Of a stretch of 64,000 nt of DNA, positions 54,669-64,000 are shown one piece after another. The position numbers and the translations under genes were made by a program. The notes under the pieces are model-generated. The model saw only the letters and a program-made list of their open reading frames with translations. It was not told the DNA's origin and searched no databases. Location: positions 61,839,242 through 61,903,241 of the forward strand of contig OZ022344.1 of assembly GCA_963989245.1 (NCBI GenBank). The letters are read 5' to 3'. The DNA comes from Nansenia antarctica (Eukaryota; Chordata; Actinopteri; Argentiniformes; Microstomatidae). How positions within the stretch are numbered: position 1 is the stretch's first letter; each line of letters opens with the position of its first letter.

Positions 54669-55335
54669 TCATAGGTCTGAATAACACTGACAGGCTTTAT
54701 ATGTGTCCCTTGAACAGAGCTTGTATAGAACAATTATAGCCTGCATCATAGGAAGGTGCCTGGGCGCCACGCAATGATAATTTCCGTCGTTTTCAGTGAA
54801 AATAATTTTGTCACCTTTTTGGGCCATCACCAGTTTGCACCCCTGCATTCCCAAAAAATGTGATAGAAATGAGCCATTGAATTGTTGCACTCTCTCCAGC
54901 AATTCCCAGTTCCCGGTGTACCATTCTGTAAGTATTTTCTTCTTGGGGTAATAAAAAACCTAATAATGTTCTTCCATGAAAATTCTCTCCATTGTCCAGA
55001 GCTAGAGGTGGTGGATTGTATTTTACATATGTTCAACCATTCTTCCTCAGTTAGGACTATGTTTGCTTCCTTCTCCCACTTATCCCTAACATATAAGGTG
55101 GAGTGATTCTTGGTGGACTGTATACTCTTCTGTATAATTCTTGACACCAGTTTCTTGTGGGTGTTGCCCTTATACGCATCAATACAAATGTTGACGAGAC
55201 TCATTTCAGAAACCTCATTATTCTTTATATTCTTATAGAAGTAGTAATGCCTCAGTTTTAAATACCTGTAGAAATCTTGTTTCTCTAGGTTGTGATTATC
55301 AATAAGATATTGAAAGGCCTGTATTGGATGAAATT
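54669..55335 (-). mobile_element. L1-like ORF2 fragment (block B copy)
   Basis: Copy of 38494-39160 with a few substitutions (QAIIVLYKL against HAIIFLYKL). Confidence 0.72.
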
Positions 55336-55966
55336 AGGTAGGGATGTCCCGATCCCATTTTTTCACTACCGATACCTGGGCTTCAGGTATCTGCGATACC
55401 GATATCAATCCGATATTAGTATTTACAATAACGTACAATAAAGACCATTCATTATTGTTTTACTCCTGAATAATAACAAATACTTCCCCAGTATAGTCCA
55501 CAACATTTGGCTATTAAAGACTGCCAGCCTTTATTCAAGCAACAAAAACAGTACTCACTGAGTCTGTTACTCACTACTCAGTGACCAACTGGTTTCAAGT
55601 TAAAACAATTTAAACAGCAGCATTCAGCATTGTAGAAAATCTGTATGTATCTCACTATGGGAACGCCCCCTGCGTGACCTCATCAGAAACTGAATTACAC
55701 TGCGCCAGCCCATTGGCTGGCCCAGGCGACGCTTGTGTCACGAGGGACGGGACCCTCCGCCTATATAACGGCATCTGTCGTCATTCAAAAGCGTTTGCTC
55801 TCTTCTCACTGGAGCTGACAACAACTGTGCGGGTGTCTAGAGCTAAACAGTCCACAGATACGAGCGACCACAACACACACACACACACTGTATGGAAAGT
55901 TTGAGCGGCAGTGACGGCCGCGCGCTGCACTTTATTTTTATTTTTATTATTTTGAACGTCTCGTCA

Positions 55967-56107
55967 GTGACGATGCAGTGTGTGTGTGTTAGCCCGTCAG
56001 TGACGGTGCAGTGTGTGTGTTAGCCCGTCAGTGACGGTGCAGTGTGTGTGTGTTAGCCCGTCAGTGACGGTGCAGTGTGTGTGTGTTAGCCCGTCAGTGA
56101 CGGTGCT
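55967..56107. repeat. 33-bp minisatellite (block B)
   Basis: Same unit as 39846-39958, about 4.5 copies. Confidence 0.88.
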
Positions 56108-56183
56108 GAGCCGTGCTGTACGTTAACAAACACGTTTGTACAGCTGTTCCTTTGTGTCGACCTCCCTCTGTGCCTAGAGACTC

Positions 56184-56545
56184 TTACACTAACGTTACCA
56201 CCAGGTGCTAGCTAGCTACGGTAGCTAACGTTACCACCAGGTGCTAGCCAGCTACGGTAGCTAACGTTACCACCAGGTGCTAGCCAGCTACGGTAGCTAA
56301 CGTTACCACCAGGTGCTAGCTAACTAAGGTAGCTAATGTTACCACCAGGTGCTAGCCAGCTACGGTAGCTAACGTTACCACCAGGTGCTAGGTAACTAAG
56401 GTAGCTAACTAACGTTACCACCAGGTGCTAGCCAGCTACGGTAGCTAACGTTACCACCAGGTGCTAGCCAGCTACGGTAGCTAACGTTACCACCAGGTGC
56501 TAGCTAGCTAAGGTAGCTAGCTAAGGTAGCTAACGTTACCGATGC
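56184..56545. repeat. 36-bp minisatellite (block B)
   Basis: Same unit as 40044-40435. About 9 copies plus a short GCTAGCTAAGGTA tail. Confidence 0.9.
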
Positions 56546-58097
56546 ATCATCAGACAGAAATGAGCAACTGCGACTCCGCTGGCAGAAGGGTGAAAGAGGA
56601 GAAACGCTTTGAAATGGATACCATTTCCACCGACATAAGAAATATTGCCTCTCACGTAGGCTATTATGGAGTGCACACAAAGGATACGTGCACACTGCAC
56701 ATATCGTATTCGTCCATGTCCTGTACGCATCACACTATATACATATATATTTACTGTTCATATCATATTGATATTCATGCAAATATATTTACTTTTTACA
56801 TTCATATTCATTGCACGTATAGCGCGAGGTTGACCACCGTCCGCATTGACTTCACAGTAATGTACGTCTTCATAAGGGTAACATTCCTGATAAGTCCAAT
56901 GATTGCAATATCCATACAGTGAAGAACATGAACAGGCCCACTGTAGACAATTGACTATCATCCCCAAGTAGGCCTGTATGCATGTTATTTAATTATCTTG
57001 TATCCACCTAAGGTAAGGTGACCAGATTTCTCAGATGCAATCTGGGGACATTTCCAACTTTTTAGGAAAAATGTATACATTTTATCATGATGAAGTACAG
57101 AAACGGGGACAATTGCTGTTTCATTTATTTTGACCTTATTTGGACCAATGTATACACATTCAAGCAAGAATACTCAAGTGTAACAACTGGAATGTGCCTC
57201 TCAACATTAGTGTCAGTGTACTGTAAGTGGTATTAAAAGTAATTCTTAGAACTGTTCAGGTTGACGAGCCAACCATCAACCAAGTGGGGGGTCTGGGGGT
57301 CCTCCCCCAGAAGAAAAGAGGATTTAACACTTAATTTCCTGCATTCTGGTGAATTTGTACACACTTGTGCTTTTTATGCCCATTTTTATCTCCACTACCC
57401 TACTCATACTTTAAGCCTAACATACTGTTTAAGCCTAACATAAGACTAATGATGTTGTCAAAATTCGGTATATTGTATTGTATTTTTATTAATAATTTAA
57501 AACAACTTTATACACCCACTGCATATATTTCATTGTATTATCTTATTAATAATAATAGCCACCAGGGCACCCCATAAACTCTTCTCCACTAGTCTGATTA
57601 GATTGAACTATTCCAATTCCAGGACTGCAGCACAGAGCATAGGTGTTACATATTAATGTTATGACAAACCCCAGAATTGGGACAGCAAATTGAGGTTCCA
57701 GCAGCTTTATTAACATTGGGTTTAAATACAACATATTGACAATTAGGCACTTATGCTTTTGGAAATTTTCATCGTCTAGAGTAACTTGACTTCTCAGAAC
57801 AAGAGCTCGCCTCGAGCCCCAGATAGCACTTTCACTTTCCATGGCAAACTATTTTACAACTATAAATGGAACTGTCAAACTAATGTGGAAGACACCACTG
57901 CTCACGTGCCACCCTAGGCCACCTCCTAGACACGCCACTGGGTCCTGGTAGTCTGGAAGCGTCCTAACGATAACCACCCGAGTTGGGGTAGACCTCGCCC
58001 CTCCGCCACGCCCCCAGCGGGCTCGACTCGCCGCCCTGCCCCGCAGGCTGCATCCCTATGGAAACGGCATACATTTTCGCAGACTGCGTGGCTATTT
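56546..58097. mobile_element. Insertion specific to block B (or segment lost from block A)
   Basis: 1.5-1.6 kb without a match in block A. It has no long ORF. Features include AAGGTGACCAGATTTCTCAG (57013) and GGGGGTCTGGGGGTCCTCCC (57285), both of a kind seen in fish repeats, and a GC-rich right end (57960-58090). A minus-strand ORF at 57546-57842 (MESESAIWGSRRALVLRS) is unrecognised. Confidence 0.5.
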
Positions 58098-58227
58098 TAA
58101 ACATTACCGTTTCAATCAACCACGTAATATGTCACTGTAGCGTACTCCTAATGTCCACCATGTACTTGAAACACAAATCAGATATTTATTCTCTCGTTAG
58201 CGTGCTAGCTAAGCATAACTGACCAGA

Positions 58228-58525
58228 TCAATCAATCTAAGCTTTATTTGTATAGCACATTTCATACCCAGAGGCAACACAATGCGCTTTACAGAGAACA
58301 AGGGATGCGGGTCCCACCCCTACATATTCCAGAAGTTTCACCAGGGGGCCAGAAAAGTGAGCTGTAAAAAAATATTCCCTGACCTCCCTTAACGAGACGA
58401 TCGAACAAGCTCTTGGAGCTTATGTCTAAAAGCTTGTGTCTTACAGCAGCATTTAGAGAGCGATAAGTTACATTAAATTACAATCTCAGAGCAAAAGAGC
58501 TAAAAACATCACAGGAGAGACATGG
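58228..58525. mobile_element. Retroelement tail (block B copy)
   Basis: Copy of 40948-41250. Confidence 0.5.
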
Positions 58526-59447
58526 CAAATGTGCGTCCATGAGTGCGAGTCCATCCCACCAGCTAAGCAGTTTGAGTCGATTAAAGTTTCATTTAAACCA
58601 CCACAGACCCCCAACCCCAACCATTCAGAATGCCCCTATCCATCCTATATGATGGGTTATAATAAGCCAGTCAGACCCCCCTCCCCCATTCTGTTTGAGC
58701 TCAGATATCAACAGCAAGCAAGCCCACTTCTTCAATAGGACTGTGTGGCTTACTGCCATCTTTGTCAAAGTGTAATTGTCAGTCATTATATTATAACTCC
58801 ATTCAAAAACACAGTATATGTACCAAGACATATACCAGCATGCACACAGTCATATAGTGCATGTCCAGACATGTGTAAAGCAGACAGTGATAAAATAGAT
58901 GCTATATAGCTTAGGGCTGCGCTACTAGGTACCACGATGCATTGCAATGTCAAAATGAAATATGAGATTACTTACAGAATAAGAAGAGTTTCCTTTAGCC
59001 GTCCTTCCACCCAGTACTTACTGGGGATGCAAAAGGATAATATCACTCAAAAAAAGCCTTTCTTTTGATAGCTGTGAATGTTGTTAGTTATATGGGTTTA
59101 GAAGGGTTACCTATGGCGATTTTGGGCTTGTTGGTTACAGATGCTAGGGGTGGTTTGACCACAGCTCTGCTGCTCCTGGTTGACATGGCCACACCTGGCT
59201 CAACTTCAGAGGGGGAGTTATGTAGAGGTTAGAAGAGGCAGGTGGGGCAAGGTTTAGACCAATAATCTTAATATAAAATATATGTATATATTAATATATG
59301 AAATTTTTAACCGAGCATCGATCCATTCATGTGCAGGTTATACATGGCCTTCAGTGGTTCTGGGATGCCAATCACCCGGAGATTCTGTCGTTTGGAACGG
59401 CACTTACTGTCACTTGGGTCGTTATCGTGGTACCAGAATAGCTTGTT

Positions 59448-59518
59448 CATCTGTTCATGTTCCTGGCCAGGAGATCCTTCCTGCAGATCTCACTCATCCC
59501 AGGGAAGTGGTTGATCTT
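59448..59518 (-). pseudogene. TTLL6/13-like exon fragment (block B copy)
   Basis: Identical KINHFPGMSEICRKDLLARN coding after the same acceptor as 42174-42244. Confidence 0.55.
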
Positions 59519-59694
59519 CTGTGAGGGGTCGTAGCCACCGCCTTCTTGAGCGCGGACAGAGAAACACCGCTCCTCATTGTCCGTTATTCAGAGCAACTCA
59601 TTGGATTTGCATAAACCCACCTTGTTGGAGCAAGTATATTCTCTGTGGAGGGTCAGCACTAAGTACAGCATGCTGTAAAAAAAAAAAAAACATC

Positions 59695-59946
59695 CTCGTC
59701 ATCCATCCAGAAAGACCAGTTTCTCTTTTTGTCTTGTTTTATGCCTTCGTCTTCAGCTGATAAAGCAGGGACAGGAATTGGATCTAATGATTTTGGTCTC
59801 GACACATCACTGCAAGGTGACAACCACTGGTCGTTCTTGTGCAGGGATTTTCCAGGACAGTTGTCACTAGTGTCTTCTTGTTGCTTCTTTCCATCTTTCT
59901 TCTTTGAGCAAGACTGAGCACTCATCCCAGGGAAGTGGTTGATCTT
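59695..59946 (-). pseudogene. Second TTLL-like chimera (block B copy)
   Basis: Copy of 42420-42671. Confidence 0.4.
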
Positions 59947-60424
59947 CTGTGAATACGAATAGAATAGAATAGAAATGATGTCTGCAGAAGCCAGCCTGGA
60001 ACGCACCTTTTTGGAGATGAAAATTTGGGGCAATATTTGAGCCTCCACTGGGGCCCTGGCTCTGGTCATCATCATAATTGTCTATGATAGTTTAGTGATA
60101 TAACTGTGGGACTCTATTAACAATTAATGTATCTGATATAACTGTGCTACTCGCAAATACCCTGGAGTCTGGTGCTGAAAAATTAACGGACTCTTAGCTT
60201 CGATCTCGCGAGATCCTGGAAGTGGAAGGTTTTGATTCGAAAATTCGAAAGCGCGAAACTGAATACTGCTACGTCCATAATAATAATAATAATACTCATA
60301 GATCTCATCCTCCTCTTCCTCTCTCACAGGGTGTATTCTACAGCAGGGTCGTAGCCACCGCCTTCTTGAGCGCGGACAGAGAAATGATGATACGAGACTT
60401 CACCTGGCTTGCCAATGCTCTTCA

Positions 60425-61147
60425 GATATCTTGTAGATATCATCTTCTCTTCAAGTAGATGTCTTGTAGATGTCATCTTCTCTTCAAGTAGATGTCTTGT
60501 AGATGTCATCTTCTCTTCAAGTAGATGTCTTGTAGATATCATCTTCTCTTCAAGTAGATGTCTTGTAGATATCATCTTCTCTTCAAGTAGATGTCTTGTA
60601 GATGTCATCTTCTCTTCAAGTAGATGTCTTGTAGATATCATCTTCTCTTCAAGTAGATGTCTTGTAGATATCATCTTCTCTTCAAGTAGATGTCTTGGAG
60701 ATGTCATCTTCTCTTAAAGTAGATGTCTTGTAGATGTCATCTTCTCTTCAAGTAGATGTCTTGTAGATATCATCTTCTCTTCAAGTAGATGTCTTGTAGA
60801 TGTCATCTTCTCTTCAAGTAGATGTCTTGTAGATATCATCTTCTCTTCAAGTAGATGTCTTGTAGATGTCATCTTCTCTTCAAGTAGATGTCTTGTAGAT
60901 ATCATCTTCTCTTCAAGTAGATGTCTTGTAGATGTCATCTTCTCTTCAAGTAGATGTCTTGTAGATATCATCTTCTCTTCAAGTAGATGTCTTGTAGATG
61001 TCATCTTCTCTTCAAGTAGATGTCTTGTAGATATCATCTTCTCTTCAAGTAGATGTCTTGTAGATATCATCTTCTCTTCAAGTAGATGTCTTGTAGATAT
61101 CATCTTCTCTTCAAGTAGATGTCTTGTAGATGTCATCTTCTCTTCAT
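60425..61147. repeat. 33-bp minisatellite (block B copy)
   Basis: Same length and variant order as 43150-43872, as far as can be read. Confidence 0.95.
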
Positions 61148-61515
61148 CAAATGTTATTTTCATGCAACTTATTTCAAAGTTGTGACTGACAATCCTATCC
61201 TTTATCTACTTCCATCATTAGTTGTCTCCGCCAAGTTCAGACAATTGAACCAAACAAACATTAACTACATATCGAAGAACACGGTTCACTTCACAAGGAA
61301 GGGTTGGTTTTTAAAACCTTAGAGAACTGAATATTATTTTGAATGCTGAAAATGTCACATCATGAGGAATGTTTCTGTCACAACAGTGTGTCGTTGGTGC
61401 GTTTTCTCTGCCTCATGTACATGAGATAAGAATGAGGACATTTCACAACATGACTCACAGCGCAGACAACCAGAGGATGGAGTGATGCATTGCTCTTTTG
61501 GAGAGAGAAGTGGTT

Positions 61516-61531
61516 GGCTCTTAAAAGAGCC
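61516..61531 (-). terminator. Replication-dependent histone 3' stem-loop
   Basis: On the minus strand GGCTCTTTTAAGAGCC is a perfect 6-bp stem with a 4-base loop, preceded by CAACCCCAAA and followed by AACCACTT. This is the canonical context recognised by stem-loop binding protein at the ends of histone mRNAs. A purine-rich CAAAAGAGCAATG follows, like a U7-binding element. It sits exactly at the end of duplication block B. Confidence 0.75.
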
Positions 61532-61545
61532 TTTGGGGTTGAGGA

Positions 61546-61571
61546 GCGTTACCGGCCAACTCCAGGATCTC
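61546..61571 (-). pseudogene. Histone H2A fragment
   Basis: The minus strand encodes EILELAGNA, a conserved H2A stretch, 15 bases upstream of the histone stem-loop. The rest of H2A is missing on both sides. Confidence 0.55.
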
Positions 61572-61650
61572 AGGATCAGTCAGGTTCTCATTCACCTGGG
61601 TAGTGGTCCCACATTCCGAGGAGAGGCCGGCGGGTCGGTAGCGGGGATGA

Positions 61651-61746
61651 TGGCCCCCCAGCGGGGCCAAGCCCGGGAAGAAGACCCGCGGACGGGTCAA
61701 GATCAAGATAGAGTTCATAGACAACAAGCCGAAGAAAAGAGTGTGA
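61651..61746 (+). pseudogene. SRF-like MADS-box fragment
   Basis: The plus strand encodes PPSGAKPGKKTRGRVKIKIE, FIDNK, then PKKRV and a stop. GKKTRGRVKIK.EFIDNK is the start of the MADS box of serum response factor. Only this start is present, and an in-frame stop lies just upstream at 61648. Confidence 0.6.
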
Positions 61747-61786
61747 TAATGGTTCTGCTGCTTTGAGTGTCGTTCTTATAGCTCGC

Positions 61787-61815
61787 GTGAAGAAGCCTCA
61801 CCGCTACAGGCCCGG
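61787..61815 (+). pseudogene. Histone H3 fragment, residues about 35-44
   Basis: Encodes VKKPHRYRPG. Directly after CCCGG comes TTAGG, where H3 should continue with TVALRE. Confidence 0.65.
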
Positions 61816-62247
61816 TTAGGTTTTGTGTTTGTAGGGTTTAAAAAAGACACATTTGTCCTTTGTGCTCAGGCACACTGTTCTGCTCTCCCCCTGTTAAAAC
61901 CATACAATAAAAGGAATAAAGTAATGCAAGCGACAGGGATCACCAGGAGGTTAAATGAACTAGGCCAAGGGCATTGAAATGCCAGGGCAGAGGTTGCTGG
62001 AAGGGGTGTTAGGTCTCTAGGCTATTGCCACCATAAATATTAATGAAATAAATAATTAAAAACATTTGTGTAAGTGCTCTACATAGGGATACCTCTATAT
62101 ACACATCTATATACATAACCACACAAAAGATAAATAGATAAATAAATACATATACGTCTTTATTTGTTTATTAAAAGGTAAATCACCATTAAAACATCCC
62201 CATCCAAGTATAGCATTAGTATAATCCTGTCCTCATATTACCCTGTG

Positions 62248-62632
<385 letters not shown>

Positions 62633-62775
62633 TAGGATAAATTAACATTCCAAAACCTTTTAAAATCGTTCATTCAATCCTCCCGGCGTCACTGTCTGTA
62701 GGGCCTTGATAAAATATCTCTCCCTGCCCGTCCGTTGCGCCACAGTCCACCCGTGATTGGCCTGTAGCCCTGAAA

Positions 62776-62836
62776 TGATGAGGGGTTAGGGGTTAGGGGT
62801 TAGGGTTAGGGTTACAGGCCCGGTTAGGGTTAGGGT
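62776..62836. repeat. Second telomere-like TTAGGG tract
   Basis: Same structure as 62398-62443 with one more TTAGGG-like unit. Confidence 0.75.
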
Positions 62837-63085
62837 TACAGGCCCGGCACCGAGCTGCTGATCCGCAAGCTGCCCTTCCAGCGCCTGGTGAGAGAAATCG
62901 CCCAGGATTTCAAGACCGACCTGCACTTCCAGAGCTCTGCTGTGATGGCCCTGAAGGAGGCCAGCGAGGCCTACCTGGTCGGTCTGTTCGAGGACACCAA
63001 CCTGTGCGCCATCCACGCCAAGAGGGTCACCATCATGCCCAAAGACATCCAGCTGGCCCGCCGTATCCGTGGAGAGCGCGCCTAA
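62837..63085 (+). pseudogene. Histone H3 fragment, residues about 41-135 with internal deletion
   Basis: Encodes YRPGT joined directly to [20 protein letters not shown], then [40 protein letters not shown] and IMPKDIQLARRIRGERA plus TAA. The missing 13 codons lie between two ACC threonine codons, a microhomology deletion. Arg83-to-His and Gln93-to-Lys changes are visible relative to canonical H3. The N-terminal tail is absent, so it is not functional H3. Confidence 0.85.
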
Positions 63086-63104
63086 GATGACCACCGTTGG
63101 CCTT

Positions 63105-64000
63105 CAGCTGGCGCAGGTGGGGGGAGAACCAGGGGGCAGAGTGGGGGAAAGAGACAGGCCGGGTTTTAACGGGGGCAAGTGAGTTGAGCAGAGATTTAAG
63201 ACCATCGTTATACAAATCAACCAACTGATCCGGGGTGTATGGGGGGGTGATAATGGAGAGATTATCAATGCCAATTGAGAGGTCAGCTAGGTTGATATTT
63301 CTGATGTTGCGGAAGGATATGACGCGAGATTGCTTGGTTTTGGACAATGTTAGACATAACTTAAAGGAGACAAGTTTGTGGTCAGAGATGGGGAGGTCGG
63401 CAGCAGAGCAATTTTGAGGAGTGACACCTGAACAGCAGACTAAGTCCAAAGTATGACCTTTACAGTGGGTGGGGAAGTCGATATATTGAGTGAGACCAAA
63501 ACTGTCCAGGCATGAGATGAAGTCCTTAGTAGAAGCAAGATTCTTATTGTCCAAATGAATATCAATGTCACCAAGCAAAATTATAATGGATGAGAGTGAG
63601 CAGATGAGAGTGAGAAAAGTGGTGAATTCATCAATGAAGTCCTTGTTTGGCTTGGGTGGGCGGTAAATGTTGACTAAAACAGTGGGAGTAGGTCCAATGA
63701 ACTGCAGGGCCACAGCCTGGAATGACTGTGACCCAGGCAAAGAAACATGAGGGACCTTCCACGTCTCGCGGTGTAGTATTGCGAGACCTCCTCCTCTTCC
63801 GGAGAGACGGGGTTTGCTGGTGTAAACAAACCCAGGAGGTGTACATTCATTCAACTGAGAAAAATCGTCAGGAGTTTGCCATGTCTCACTGAGACAGAGA
63901 CAGTCGAGTTTGCGGTCGAGGAGGAGGTCTTGCAGTAGTTGTCCCTTGCCAGTGAGGGAGCGGGTGTTGAGTAATCCAAGGTTGACGTCGGAGTGCTGGT
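63105..64000 (-). mobile_element. Non-LTR retrotransposon endonuclease region (L2/CR1/Rex1-like), partial
   Basis: The minus strand is open from the window edge to about 63105. It encodes LCLSETWQTPDDFSQLNECT, SGRGGGLAILHRETWKVPHV, VLVNIYRPPKPNKDFIDEFT, LLGDIDIHLDNKNLASTKDF, YIDFPTHCKGHTLDLVC and AADLPISDHKLVSFKL. The GRGGGLAI, GDIDIH and ISDH motifs belong to the apurinic-like endonuclease fold that nicks target DNA. The ORF continues off the window at 64000. At its 3' side it abuts the H3 fragment and is truncated before the reverse transcriptase. Confidence 0.82.

Larger units (their letters stand above)
54311..61529. repeat. Segmental duplication block B
   Basis: Near-identical copy of 38120-44254, containing the CXC tail (54311-54438), L1-like fragment, hAT-like terminus, minisatellites, TTLL-like fragments and the 33-bp array. 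An extra 1.6 kb (56510-58097) and a 395-bp loss distinguish it from A. Confidence 0.93.

Noticed and set aside
62837..63085. Functional histone H3 variant
   Set aside because: The N-terminal tail is missing, 13 codons are deleted, and there is no start or stem-loop on this strand.

Overview
The window looks like a repeat-rich piece of a ray-finned (teleost) fish genome. It has intron-containing genes of the fish-specific NLRC3-like class (PYD-like, FISNA, NACHT, LRR, B30.2), teleost-type SINEs and non-LTR retrotransposons, a PIF/Harbinger transposon with its two usual genes, hAT-type elements, long CA/TC/ATT microsatellites, and no bacterial-style gene packing. Nothing here has been searched against a database. 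Family names rest on motifs read from the sequence.

Region 1 (1-35848) is a tandem cluster of NLR genes, all on the minus strand. Unit 0 contributes only its first exon (394-515); the rest lies to the left of the window. Unit 1 (4655-14198) can be assembled from 13 exons whose splice phases all agree, giving about 1,246 codons: N-terminal 15-residue repeats, four copies of a modular exon, a PYD-like domain, FISNA-NACHT, three 58-residue LRR exons, a linker and a B30.2 (PRY-SPRY) exon. Unit 2 (17917-30050) is a near duplicate, but the stretch holding the PYD-like and NACHT exons is missing and a 4.2-kb Harbinger element (22012-26206) sits in its place. The remaining exons still join in frame and would encode about 496 residues without a NACHT domain. 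Unit 3 is only a terminal B30.2 exon (34274-35220), split by a 395-bp hAT-type element with an 8-bp target duplication. Shared and private insertions give a relative order of events: the retrotransposon in the N-terminal intron predates the roughly 15.8-kb duplication of units 1 and 2. A 1.4-kb TTA-flanked element is shared by units 2 and 3 only. A second retrotransposon and the hAT element are private to unit 3.

Region 2 (35849-44254) begins at a duplication breakpoint. It carries a mobile-element-like gene ending in a CXC (tesmin/TSO1-like) cysteine cluster, broken by one frameshift (35997-38248). After it come an L1-like fragment, a hAT-like terminus with a candidate promoter, several minisatellites and fragments resembling a TTLL6/13 tubulin polyglutamylase. 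The block 38120-44254 is repeated almost exactly at 54311-61529.

Region 3 (about 44605-54000), between the two blocks, is a higher-order tandem array with a period near 2,029 bp. It repeats pieces of a coiled-coil gene with a BED-finger-like start and a fragment of glypican first exon or 5' leader, all on the minus strand. A longer glypican-6-like exon lies at the right edge (54097-54219).

Region 4 (61516-63085) is a mosaic of host-gene shards: a histone 3' stem-loop, a scrap of H2A, a piece of an SRF-like MADS box, and histone H3 in three broken pieces separated by TTAGGG-like tracts. The window ends inside a retrotransposon endonuclease (63105-64000) whose last 177 bases match 44258-44434, so the large repeat structure probably continues to the right.
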